Below are positions 1-6,469 of a DNA stretch of 9,642 bases, one piece after another (position 1 is the first letter of the stretch; each line of letters begins with the position of its first letter). The position numbers and the translations under genes were made by a program. The notes beneath the pieces are model-generated. The model was not told where the DNA came from. It saw nothing but the letters and a program-made list of their open reading frames with translations, and ran no database searches. The DNA comes from Lachnospiraceae bacterium (GTDB taxonomy: Bacteria; Bacillota; Clostridia; Lachnospirales; Lachnospiraceae), in assembly GCA_900770535.1 (NCBI GenBank), contig CAAHDV010000237.1, positions 1-9,642 of the forward strand, in the 5' to 3' direction.

Positions 1-226
1 CAATAAGTTAAACTGGATGGCCATTGACGGCCTGCACGGAAAACCGATGGAGGTAAGCGCCAAGATCCGCTACAGTCACAAGGGCGCTCCCTGCGTCATT
101 GAGGAGATTGGGGAAGACTTGGTGCAGTGCCATTTCTCAGAGCCGGTCCGCGCGGTAACCCCGGGACAGGCAGTGGTATTTTACGATGGAGATTATGTAG
201 TAGGGGGAGGGACCATCATCCGATGA
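1..226 (+). CDS. mnmA: tRNA-specific 2-thiouridylase MnmA, C-terminal end (5' partial)
   Basis: This is the last 74 residues of MnmA, cut off by the left edge; the reading frame is open from base 2. MnmA is the cytoplasmic enzyme that uses ATP and relayed sulfur to thiolate U34 in the anticodon of Lys, Glu and Gln tRNAs. The visible part is the C-terminal beta-barrel region: the KIRYSHKGAP stretch, then RAVTPGQAVVFYDGD, then VVGGGTI just before the stop. This series is a hallmark of the family's C-terminus. The N-terminal PP-loop ATPase domain and catalytic cysteines lie outside the window and cannot be checked. Its TGA stop overlaps the ATG of the following amidase gene in ATGA, which suggests one mRNA and translational coupling. 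Confidence 0.93.
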   Translation, partial: NKLNWMAIDGLHGKPMEVSAKIRYSHKGAPCVIEEIGEDLVQCHFSEPVRAVTPGQAVVFYDGDYVVGGGTIIR

Positions 227-1536
227 GAAGGAAACAGGTATTGCTTGGAGTGGCGGCAGCTGTGGCGCTTATGACAGTTGGATGCCAGTCCAAATATGAG
301 AAAGTAGAAGTGCCGGGGACTGTGAAGGAAACTGCGTCCCAGACGGAAAAGGATGCGGCAGGCCAGTCTGAAACTGCAAGCTCCGGTGCTGCTGATGATG
401 GAACAGCTGGGAAAGCCGATTTGGGCGCAGATGGACAGAAGACCGGGGCAGCGGGTCAGACTGCCGGAATCAGTGAGAATAAGGCAGAACTGACCACGGA
501 ATCCGCACCTGCCATGGAAACGCGCGACGAAACCGTATATGTGAAGGCAACCACGTTAAGTCTGCGGGTTTCTCCGGCACCGGGGGCAGAGGCAGTTGCT
601 GCTCCTGCAAACGGAACTGCGTTAAAGCGCACCGGAGATAACGGAACCTGGAGTCGGGTAGAGTATGAGGGAAAGACCTGTTATGCAGCTTCCGCTTATC
701 TGACTACGGAAAAGCCGGCAGAAACCGTGGCAGCGTCCGGTCAGGATGGTCAGGCAGGCGCTTCTGCGGCGGCCTCACAGAATGCAGGCGAAGTGGGCCT
801 GAATATGGAATGGAAGTACGCGTCCCTGTCGAAAATCAATAGCGGCAAGGCGGTTCTGTACCGTTCCAAGGCAGCGAACCGTAAGAATAAAGTAGTCTGC
901 GTCAATGCCGGTCACGGAACCAAGGGCGGCAGCAGCGTGAAGACCCAGTGCCACCCGGATGGAACTCCCAAGGTAACCAGCGGAACCACCAGCGCCGGCG
1001 CAACCACGGCGGTAGCGGTATCCGGCGGCATGACCTTTGCGGATGGAACTCCGGAGGCGAAGGTAACACTGGCTATGGCAAAGGTGTTAAAAGATAAGCT
1101 TTTGGCCCGCGGCTACGATGTGCTCATGATCCGTGAGAGCGATGATGTCCAGCTGGACAACGTGGCCCGCACGGTGCTGGCCAACAATCTGGCAGACTGC
1201 CACATTGCCCTGCACTGGGATTCCACAAAGAGCAACAAAGGTGCTTTTTACATGAGTGTTCCGAACGTGGCTTCCTATCGTGCCATGGAGCCGGTGGCAT
1301 CCCACTGGCAGCAGCACAATGCTCTGGGCGAGAGCCTGGTGGCAGGACTGAAGAACGCAGGTGTGAAGATCTTCTCCGGCGGCAGCATGGAGATGGATCT
1401 GACCCAGACCTCCTATTCCACGGTTCCGTCCATTGACATTGAGCTGGGAGACGGCGGTTCCGACCATTCCGCGGCAACCCTGGATAAGCTGGGAACCGGT
1501 CTGGCAGACGGAGTAGACGCGTACTTTGGAAAGTAG
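223..1536 (+). CDS. N-acetylmuramoyl-L-alanine amidase (Amidase_3), SH3-like region, probable lipoprotein
   Basis: 437 residues. It is predicted to cleave the bond between N-acetylmuramic acid and L-alanine in peptidoglycan, outside the membrane. I chose the ATG at 223, not the in-frame ATG at 127 inside mnmA, because it begins a clean signal peptide: basic RRKQ, a hydrophobic run to about residue 19, then Cys21. The lipobox TVGC is imperfect (Thr at -3), so lipidation is likely but not certain. Residues 22-100 are an Ala/Gly/Thr/Gln-rich linker. Residues 103-165 look like a bacterial SH3 wall-binding fold (SLRVSPAPG, GTWSRVEYEGKTCYA). The catalytic domain runs from about 225 to the end, with likely zinc ligands His231 (NAGHGTKGG), Glu278 and His331 (ALHWDS) and catalytic Glu407 (DIELGDGG). 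An insertion of about 45 residues separates His231 and Glu278. A G-rich SD-like stretch sits at 203-211, rather far (11 bases) from the ATG, consistent with coupling to mnmA. Confidence 0.88.
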   Translation: MRRKQVLLGVAAAVALMTVGCQSKYEKVEVPGTVKETASQTEKDAAGQSETASSGAADDGTAGKADLGADGQKTGAAGQTAGISENKAELTTESAPAMETRDETVYVKATTLSLRVSPAPGAEAVAAPANGTALKRTGDNGTWSRVEYEGKTCYAASAYLTTEKPAETVAASGQDGQAGASAAASQNAGEVGLNMEWKYASLSKINSGKAVLYRSKAANRKNKVVCVNAGHGTKGGSSVKTQCHPDGTPKVTSGTTSAGATTAVAVSGGMTFADGTPEAKVTLAMAKVLKDKLLARGYDVLMIRESDDVQLDNVARTVLANNLADCHIALHWDSTKSNKGAFYMSVPNVASYRAMEPVASHWQQHNALGESLVAGLKNAGVKIFSGGSMEMDLTQTSYSTVPSIDIELGDGGSDHSAATLDKLGTGLADGVDAYFGK

Positions 1537-1625
1537 AAATTCTGCAGCAGTCTGCATGGCGCAGGAAATGACGGCAGACAGGCTGAATATGCAAGAGAAA
1601 TCATAAAGAAATAGAGACAGGGATA

Positions 1626-1654
1626 TTTACAATCAGCCATTTTTCGTGTATACT
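1626..1654 (+). promoter_or_regulatory. Sigma-A promoter for the tRNA-Ser gene
   Basis: A -35 box TTTACA (1626-1631) and a -10 box TATACT (1649-1654) are separated by exactly 17 bases. Each differs from consensus at one position. Transcription would begin near 1661, giving a leader of about 37 bases before the tRNA. This is the best promoter seen in any intergenic region of the window and may also serve the downstream transporter genes. Confidence 0.82.
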
Positions 1655-1697
1655 ATTTAAGTTACTGTGGCAAAGTGTTACAGTGCCGGTAACGGAT

Positions 1698-1785
1698 GGA
1701 GATATACCCAAGTGGCTGAAGGGTCCGCACTCGAAATGCGGTAGGTCGGGCAACCGGCGCGAGAGTTCAAATCTCTCTATCTCCG
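1698..1785 (+). tRNA. tRNA-Ser (anticodon CGA)
   Basis: An 88-base class II tRNA reading the codon UCG. The acceptor stem GGAGATA (1698-1704) pairs perfectly with TATCTCC (1778-1784), followed by discriminator base G1785. The anticodon stem CCGCA/TGCGG (1725-1729 with 1737-1741) closes the loop CTCGAAA with anticodon CGA at 1732-1734. The T arm is GAGAG-TTCAAAT-CTCTC (1761-1777). A long variable arm, around GTCGGGCAACCGGC, is the mark of serine tRNAs. The 3' CCA is not encoded and must be added after transcription. It lies between its own promoter and a terminator, so it could form a single-gene transcription unit. Confidence 0.97.
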
Positions 1786-1791
1786 TAAAAC

Positions 1792-1830
1792 AACCGGAAT
1801 TCCCCGGATCTCCGGGGGTTCCGGTTTTTT
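1792..1830 (+). terminator. Intrinsic terminator after tRNA-Ser
   Basis: AACCGGAA (1792-1799) pairs with TTCCGGTT, and CCCCGG (1802-1807) with CCGGGG (1812-1817), around a loop ATCT; a small TT/G internal loop splits the stem. Six or more T follow from 1825. The hairpin begins only 7 bases after the tRNA. The binding-protein start codon follows 34 bases after the T-run. Confidence 0.85.
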
Positions 1831-1864
1831 ATTTCAGAAAAGTTTCACAAGAAAGGAGAAAGTT

Positions 1865-3514
1865 ATGAAAAAGAAATTTTTGACAGCTCTGGTATCTGCC
1901 AGTGTTGCAGCCCTGGCATTAAGCGGCTGCGGCGGCAAGACTTCCGAGAGCACCACAGCAGCAGACCAGAGCGGTGCTGCAGCAGAGAGCGTCGCTGAGA
2001 CCGCAGGCGTGGACGGCGCAAAGAAGGTTCTGCGTTTTGGACAGGCAAACGCAGGTGAGGGCCTGGATATGCAGACCTCCACAAACTCCAGATCCGCCTC
2101 CATCGCGGATGAGGTAACAGAGAGCCTGCTTCGTTTCGACGATGACAACAACGAGGAGCCGGTTCTGTTAACCGATTTCCCGACGGTCTCTGACGACGGA
2201 CTGACCTACAGCTTTGAGTTAAAGCAGGGCGTGCATTTCACCAACGGCACCGAGCTGACCAGTAAGGATGTTAAGTTCACCTTCGAGCGTATGTTCAACC
2301 CGGCTACCGCTGCAAAGAGCACCGCTTACTTCAACATGATCAAGGGCGCTCAGGACATGCTGGCTGGCAATGCCACCGAGCTGACTGGTTTTGAGATCGT
2401 GGATGACTACCACTTCAATATCACTCTGGAGTATCCGTTTGCTCCGTTTGTAAAGAACATCGGTACTTCCTACGCAGATATCTTCCCGGAGGACGCATGT
2501 ACCGCAGCCGGTGAGAACTGGGGCCTTGGCACTGACCTGATCGGTACCGGTCCGTACAAGATCGCAGAGAACGATGACACCACCCAGGTTGTTCTTGTGA
2601 AAAACGAGGACTACCACGGCGGCGAGGTAAACTTAGACGAGCTGGATATCATTTTCTACGATGATGACCAGACCAAGCTGATCGCGTACGAGAATGGCGA
2701 CATTGACCTGGCAGACTTAAACGCAAGCCTGTTAAGTCAGTACGAGGCAAACTACGCAGACGAGATCACGGCTTACCATCCGCTGGGAACCGCATTTATC
2801 TCCCTGAACTTAAATGACCAGTACTTAAGCGATGTAAACGTGCGCAAGGCAATTTCCCTGGCGATCAACCGCGAGGAGCTGGTCAGCGCAGTATTAAACG
2901 GCGCTGGTATTCCGGCTACTTCCTACTTAAACAATGGCATCCCGGGACATGACGATTCCCTCTCCGTATACGATTATGATCCGGAGCAGGCAAAAGCACT
3001 CCTGGCAGAGGCTGGTTACGCGGACGGCATCACCATCAGTTCTGAGGTTCGTCAGGCTGATCAGGCAGTATTTTCTGCCATTCAGGGTTACCTGGCTGAG
3101 GTTGGCATTAACCTGGATTTAACTGTGGTTGATAACGCAACCTACAACTCCGACAGAACCGCAGGCAAGATCCCGATGACCGGAACCACCTGGAATGCGC
3201 TGTACCCGGATGGAGATTTCCAGATGTACAACTACTTCTATTCCAACAGATCTGACGCACAGGGCGTATTCTACAAGAACGATGACTTTGACAAACTCTT
3301 AGATGAGGCAAGAAAGTCCACCGACGAGACTGCGCGCGCAGACATGTACAAAGAGGCAGACAAGATCCTGTCCCGCGAGGATTACGCATGTATCCCGCTG
3401 TATTATCCGCAGTCCCAGTTCATCGCAAAACCGTATGTGAAGAACTACAAGGTTGGTAACCTGATCTATCATTTCTGGAATGTGGATGTCGACACCGCGG
3501 CACAGAATCAGTAA
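1865..3514 (+). CDS. Peptide ABC transporter substrate-binding lipoprotein (SBP family 5, DppA/OppA-like)
   Basis: 549 residues, a usual length for family-5 binding proteins. It would capture oligopeptides or a related solute outside the membrane and hand them to the permease pair encoded downstream. The N-terminus is a lipoprotein signal: KKK, hydrophobic core, lipobox LSGC with Cys22 as the lipidated residue, then an acidic/Ser/Ala-rich tether to about residue 50. Family signs follow: VLRFGQANAGEGLDM, an SDDGLTYSFELKQGVHFTNG block near residues 109-128 with SKDVKFTFERM after it, and the TGPYKI motif at 228-233. The C-terminal half contains the usual VRKAISLAINREEL segment. The site AGGAG (1854-1858) lies 6 bases before the ATG. 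Exact ligand cannot be read from sequence; dipeptide, oligopeptide, nickel and glutathione binders share this fold. No promoter fits between the tRNA terminator and this start. Confidence 0.92.
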   Translation: MKKKFLTALVSASVAALALSGCGGKTSESTTAADQSGAAAESVAETAGVDGAKKVLRFGQANAGEGLDMQTSTNSRSASIADEVTESLLRFDDDNNEEPVLLTDFPTVSDDGLTYSFELKQGVHFTNGTELTSKDVKFTFERMFNPATAAKSTAYFNMIKGAQDMLAGNATELTGFEIVDDYHFNITLEYPFAPFVKNIGTSYADIFPEDACTAAGENWGLGTDLIGTGPYKIAENDDTTQVVLVKNEDYHGGEVNLDELDIIFYDDDQTKLIAYENGDIDLADLNASLLSQYEANYADEITAYHPLGTAFISLNLNDQYLSDVNVRKAISLAINREELVSAVLNGAGIPATSYLNNGIPGHDDSLSVYDYDPEQAKALLAEAGYADGITISSEVRQADQAVFSAIQGYLAEVGINLDLTVVDNATYNSDRTAGKIPMTGTTWNALYPDGDFQMYNYFYSNRSDAQGVFYKNDDFDKLLDEARKSTDETARADMYKEADKILSREDYACIPLYYPQSQFIAKPYVKNYKVGNLIYHFWNVDVDTAAQNQ

Positions 3515-3573
3515 GTAGAATTTGCATTCACAAAGGCGCACAGCCTGGTGAAAACGAAAGCGCTCCGGCGCGT

Positions 3574-3603
3574 GGGGGTCCGGCAAAACGGACTCCCTTT
3601 TTT
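3574..3603 (+). terminator. Hairpin terminator/attenuator between binding protein and permease genes
   Basis: GGGGGTCCG (3574-3582) pairs with CGGACTCCC (3589-3597), nine pairs with one G-T wobble, around loop GCAAAA, followed by six T (3598-3603). Such hairpins after the binding-protein gene commonly let it be made in excess over the membrane parts, by stopping most polymerases and protecting the upstream 3' end. I saw no convincing separate promoter in 3604-3665, so the downstream genes probably depend on readthrough. Confidence 0.82.
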
Positions 3604-3665
3604 CTGTTTACATATTGTAGGAAGCAGCGTAACTGTGCGGGTACTGAACAGTTATGAAACAACAA

Positions 3666-3671
3666 AGGAGG
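3666..3671 (+). promoter_or_regulatory. Ribosome-binding site fixing a TTG start for the first permease
   Basis: A perfect AGGAGG, set within AAAGGAGGAG, lies 7 bases before TTG at 3679. The ATG at 3654 upstream is in another frame, and the next in-frame Met is inside the protein after the first membrane helix, so the TTG is the supported start. Confidence 0.85.
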
Positions 3672-3678
3672 AGATCGC

Positions 3679-4608
3679 TTGATCCGATATATCATAAAGC
3701 GGGCGGCCCTGGCTGTCGGCATCATTTTTTCCATCTCCCTGATCACATTCTTTATCCTGAACGTGATTCCGGGAGACCCGGTAGCGGCAATGCTGGGTGA
3801 GTTCGCGGATGCGGACAAGATCGCCCAGGTAAAGGCCCAGATGGGACTCGACACCCCGCTTCCGGTCCAGTATTTTAACTGGCTGAAAGACCTTCTGCAC
3901 GGAGACATGGGAACCAGTTATTTCCAGAAGAAACCGGTCATCACCCTGATCCTGCAGGCATTCCATTACACGGTCATCATGGCCACCGCAGCCTACATTG
4001 TAGCGCTGATCGTAGGCCTGACCACCGGCATTCTGGCGGCTGTTTACCATGACCGTCCGCTGGACCGCATTCTTATGAGCCTTTCCGCCCTGGGAATTTC
4101 CGCTCCGTCCTTCTGGGTAGCGATCATTCTCCAGATTTATGTAGGCCTGCGCTTTGACATTTTCCCGGTATCCGGCGTGAAGAGTCCCATCGGCTATGTG
4201 CTGCCGTCCGCGGCGCTGGGTGTGCGCTACGCGGCATCCATTGCCCGCATCACCCGCGCCAGCATGCTGGAGGTGACCGGACAGGACTTTGTCAAAACAG
4301 CATACGCCAAGGGCCTGTATTCCTGGCGCATCATCCTGATCCATATTTTCCAGAACGCCCTGGTGCCGATCATCACCGTGATCGGTACGGATATCGGTGC
4401 ACTTCTGACCGGTTCCATGATCACCGAGAACGTGTTCAACATTCCGGGAATCGGAAAACTTCTGATCGATGCCATTCACCGCAGAGACATTCCGCTGGTG
4501 CAGGGCGGCGTCATCTATGTGGCGGCCATCTGTGTCCTGATCTATTTTATTGTGGACATTCTGTATGCGGTCATTAACCCGAACATCCGCCTGACGAAAG
4601 GAGAATAG
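3679..4608 (+). CDS. Peptide ABC transporter permease, DppB/OppB type
   Basis: 309 residues, the usual DppB/OppB length. It forms half of the membrane channel of the importer with the next gene's product. Translation starts at TTG (read as Met), with a perfect Shine-Dalgarno. The N-terminus IRYIIKRAALAV leads into helix 1 (about 8-30), ending in the family mark VIPGDP (29-34). Further hydrophobic segments lie near 98-120, 130-156, 172-190, 230-252 and 278-302. The cytoplasmic EAA loop that docks on the ATPases is QDFVKTAYAKGL near 202-213, with conserved Gly212. The protein ends in INPNIRLTKGE, as DppB-type permeases do (NPRIR). The gene follows the hairpin at 3574 and precedes the partner permease by only 3 bases. 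Confidence 0.94.
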   Translation: MIRYIIKRAALAVGIIFSISLITFFILNVIPGDPVAAMLGEFADADKIAQVKAQMGLDTPLPVQYFNWLKDLLHGDMGTSYFQKKPVITLILQAFHYTVIMATAAYIVALIVGLTTGILAAVYHDRPLDRILMSLSALGISAPSFWVAIILQIYVGLRFDIFPVSGVKSPIGYVLPSAALGVRYAASIARITRASMLEVTGQDFVKTAYAKGLYSWRIILIHIFQNALVPIITVIGTDIGALLTGSMITENVFNIPGIGKLLIDAIHRRDIPLVQGGVIYVAAICVLIYFIVDILYAVINPNIRLTKGE

Positions 4609-4611
4609 CTG

Positions 4612-5460
4612 ATGAGAAAAAAGAATTACTATTCCGAGAGCTTAAAGCTGTTCTGGAAAAATAAACTGGCGGTATTGTCCCTGCTGATCCTGGTGATCCT
4701 GACCGTGTCCGCCATCCTGGCACCGGTTCTGACTCCCTATGATCCGAACAAGCAGGTGCTGGCAGATAAGCTGCTGTTCCCAAGTTCCGAGCATCTGTTC
4801 GGAACCGATGAGTTTGGCCGTGACATTCTGACCCGCTGTCTTTACGGCTGCCGGGTATCCTTAAGTGTCGGCCTGATCTCCCAGCTGATTGCGTCGGTTA
4901 TTGGTTACTTCATGGGGGTGTGTGCCGGTTACTTTGGAAAGAAAGTGGACGATGTGATCTCGTTCCTGATCCAGGTGTTTTCCAGCTTCCCGGCCCTGCT
5001 GTTTGCCATGGCGCTGATGTACGCGCTGGGCTCCGGACTCATGAACCTGTATCTGACCCTGGGCTTTTTATCCTGGGCCAATACTGCCCGCCTGATCCGC
5101 GGCACGGTGCTGCAGTTAAAGGAGCAGGAGTACATTCAGGCCTGCCGCATTGACGGCGGAAGCAGCCTGCGCATCATTTTAAAGCACTTATTCCCGAACT
5201 GTATTCCGATGCTGATTGTGTCCTGTACTCTGGGTATTCCGTCCGCAATCCTGACGGAGGCCAGCTTAAGCTATCTGGGCCTGGGCGTGCCGAGTCCGAC
5301 AGCCAGTTGGGGTTCCATGATTTCCGGCGCCCAGACCTTCATCCGTACCAACACCTACTACAGCCTGTTTCCGGGTCTGTGCATCATCCTGACCGTGATC
5401 GCCTTCAACACGCTGGGCGACGGCCTGCGGGATGTGCTGGATCCGAAGCTCCGCAAATAG
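4612..5460 (+). CDS. Peptide ABC transporter permease, DppC/OppC type
   Basis: 282 residues. It is the second channel subunit, pairing with the product of the gene 3 bases upstream. The site AAAGGAG (4597-4603) lies inside the end of the upstream gene, 8 bases before the ATG. The short N-terminal region (FWKNKLAVLSLLILV, helix at about 19-40, then TPYDPN) matches the OppC N-terminal domain. The hallmark GTDEFGRDILTR begins at residue 64. The EAA loop EYIQACRIDGGS begins near residue 173 and runs into the conserved ILKHLFPN. Several further hydrophobic segments follow to the NTLGDGLRDVLDPKLR end, which is typical of the family. Nothing appears truncated. Confidence 0.95.
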   Translation: MRKKNYYSESLKLFWKNKLAVLSLLILVILTVSAILAPVLTPYDPNKQVLADKLLFPSSEHLFGTDEFGRDILTRCLYGCRVSLSVGLISQLIASVIGYFMGVCAGYFGKKVDDVISFLIQVFSSFPALLFAMALMYALGSGLMNLYLTLGFLSWANTARLIRGTVLQLKEQEYIQACRIDGGSSLRIILKHLFPNCIPMLIVSCTLGIPSAILTEASLSYLGLGVPSPTASWGSMISGAQTFIRTNTYYSLFPGLCIILTVIAFNTLGDGLRDVLDPKLRK

Positions 5461-5473
5461 AAAGGAAGACGAA

Positions 5474-6469
5474 ATGGAAAACGAAAACATTCTTACAATC
5501 AAAGACCTGGATGTGCGCCTGTTTACCGACCGTGGCGAGCTTCCGGTCATCGACCGTTTAAGTCTTACCCTGAAGGCGGGAGAAACCCTTGGCATCGTGG
5601 GCGAGAGCGGATGCGGAAAGAGTATGCTGGCATCTGCCATCATGGGACTGATTGCCCATCCGGGCAAGGTGACCGGGGGCAGCATTCAGTTTGAAGGCCA
5701 GGAGCTGGTGGGTATGAAGAAGAAAGACCTGCGGAAGATCCGCGGAACTGGCATCTCCATGATCTTCCAGGAACCCATGACCAGCTTAAACCCGCTGATG
5801 ACCTGCGGACGCCAGATCGTGGAGACCATTATCTCCCACGAGAAGGTGAGCAGGGCAGAGGCAAAAGAGCGGGCCCTTGCCATGATCCGTTCCGTTGGCA
5901 TTTCCCGCCCGGAAAAAGTATTTTCCGAGGTTCCGGCCCAGCTTTCCGGTGGTATGCGCCAGCGTATCATGATCGCCATGGCGCTGATCTGCCGCCCGAG
6001 GCTGCTGATCTGTGACGAGCCGACCACGGCGCTGGATGTAACGGTGCAGGCCCAGATCCTGGGACTGATCCGCCGCCTGCAGAAGGAGACCGGCACATCT
6101 GTTATCTTCATCAGCCATGATATGGGTGTCATTTCCCAGATGGCAGACCGGGTAGCGGTCATGTACGCAGGACAGCTGGTAGAGTACGCGGAGGGCGAGA
6201 AAATCTTTACCGAGCCGAAGCACCCGTACACCCAGGGACTGCAGGCCGCCATCCCGCGCCTGGATGAGGAAAAGGATACGCTGCGCAGCATTCCGGGCAG
6301 TGTGCCAATGCTCTATGATCTGCCGAAGGGCTGCATTTTCTCCCCACGCTGCGCTCATGCGACAGAGCGGTGCAGGAACGAGCGTCCGGCGCTGGTAGAG
6401 AACAGCGGCCATCTGGTGCGCTGCTTCTTATATGAAGAGAATCCGAGCAAAGGAGGAACGCAGGCATGA
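5474..6469 (+). CDS. Peptide ABC transporter ATPase, DppD/OppD type, with four-Cys C-terminal motif
   Basis: 331 residues. One of two ATPases that drive uptake from the cytoplasmic face. I chose ATG 5474, with AGGAAG at 5463-5468, over the in-frame ATG at 5432 inside the upstream permease gene. Walker A GESGCGKS is at 43-50, the Q-loop FQEPMTSLNPLM follows, signature LSGGMRQR is at 157-164, Walker B LLICDE ends at Glu182, and the switch His is His215. All catalytic elements are present. The C-terminal oligopeptide-type extension has the HPYTQGL motif and then Cys287, Cys293, Cys300 and Cys317 (spacing x5, x6, x16). That pattern fits the [4Fe-4S] site reported for DppD-type ATPases; cluster binding here is inferred. 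The stop overlaps the next start by four bases. Confidence 0.94.
   Translation: MENENILTIKDLDVRLFTDRGELPVIDRLSLTLKAGETLGIVGESGCGKSMLASAIMGLIAHPGKVTGGSIQFEGQELVGMKKKDLRKIRGTGISMIFQEPMTSLNPLMTCGRQIVETIISHEKVSRAEAKERALAMIRSVGISRPEKVFSEVPAQLSGGMRQRIMIAMALICRPRLLICDEPTTALDVTVQAQILGLIRRLQKETGTSVIFISHDMGVISQMADRVAVMYAGQLVEYAEGEKIFTEPKHPYTQGLQAAIPRLDEEKDTLRSIPGSVPMLYDLPKGCIFSPRCAHATERCRNERPALVENSGHLVRCFLYEENPSKGGTQA

Noticed and set aside
1087..1594. Two overlapping antisense open frames of 156 codons opposite the amidase
   Set aside because: They mirror the G+C-rich codons of a well-supported gene, have no ribosome site, and their products resemble no known family.
1698..1864. tRNA-Ser as an integration site for a mobile element
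   Set aside because: No integrase, no long repeat of the tRNA 3' end, and downstream genes are ordinary housekeeping or transport genes; only a 7-base repeat is present.
1683..1868. A 61-codon open frame across the tRNA and terminator
   Set aside because: It covers a complete tRNA-Ser and a terminator hairpin and is not a plausible protein.
3607..3635. Possible promoter TTTACA...TAACTG before the first permease
   Set aside because: The -35 box is good and the spacing is 17, but the -10 box matches consensus at only about two of six positions.
3652..4479. A 275-codon antisense open frame opposite the first permease
   Set aside because: It is long, but the + strand frame is a clear DppB-type permease; the antisense product is His/Gly/Asp-rich, as expected from reversed membrane-protein codons.
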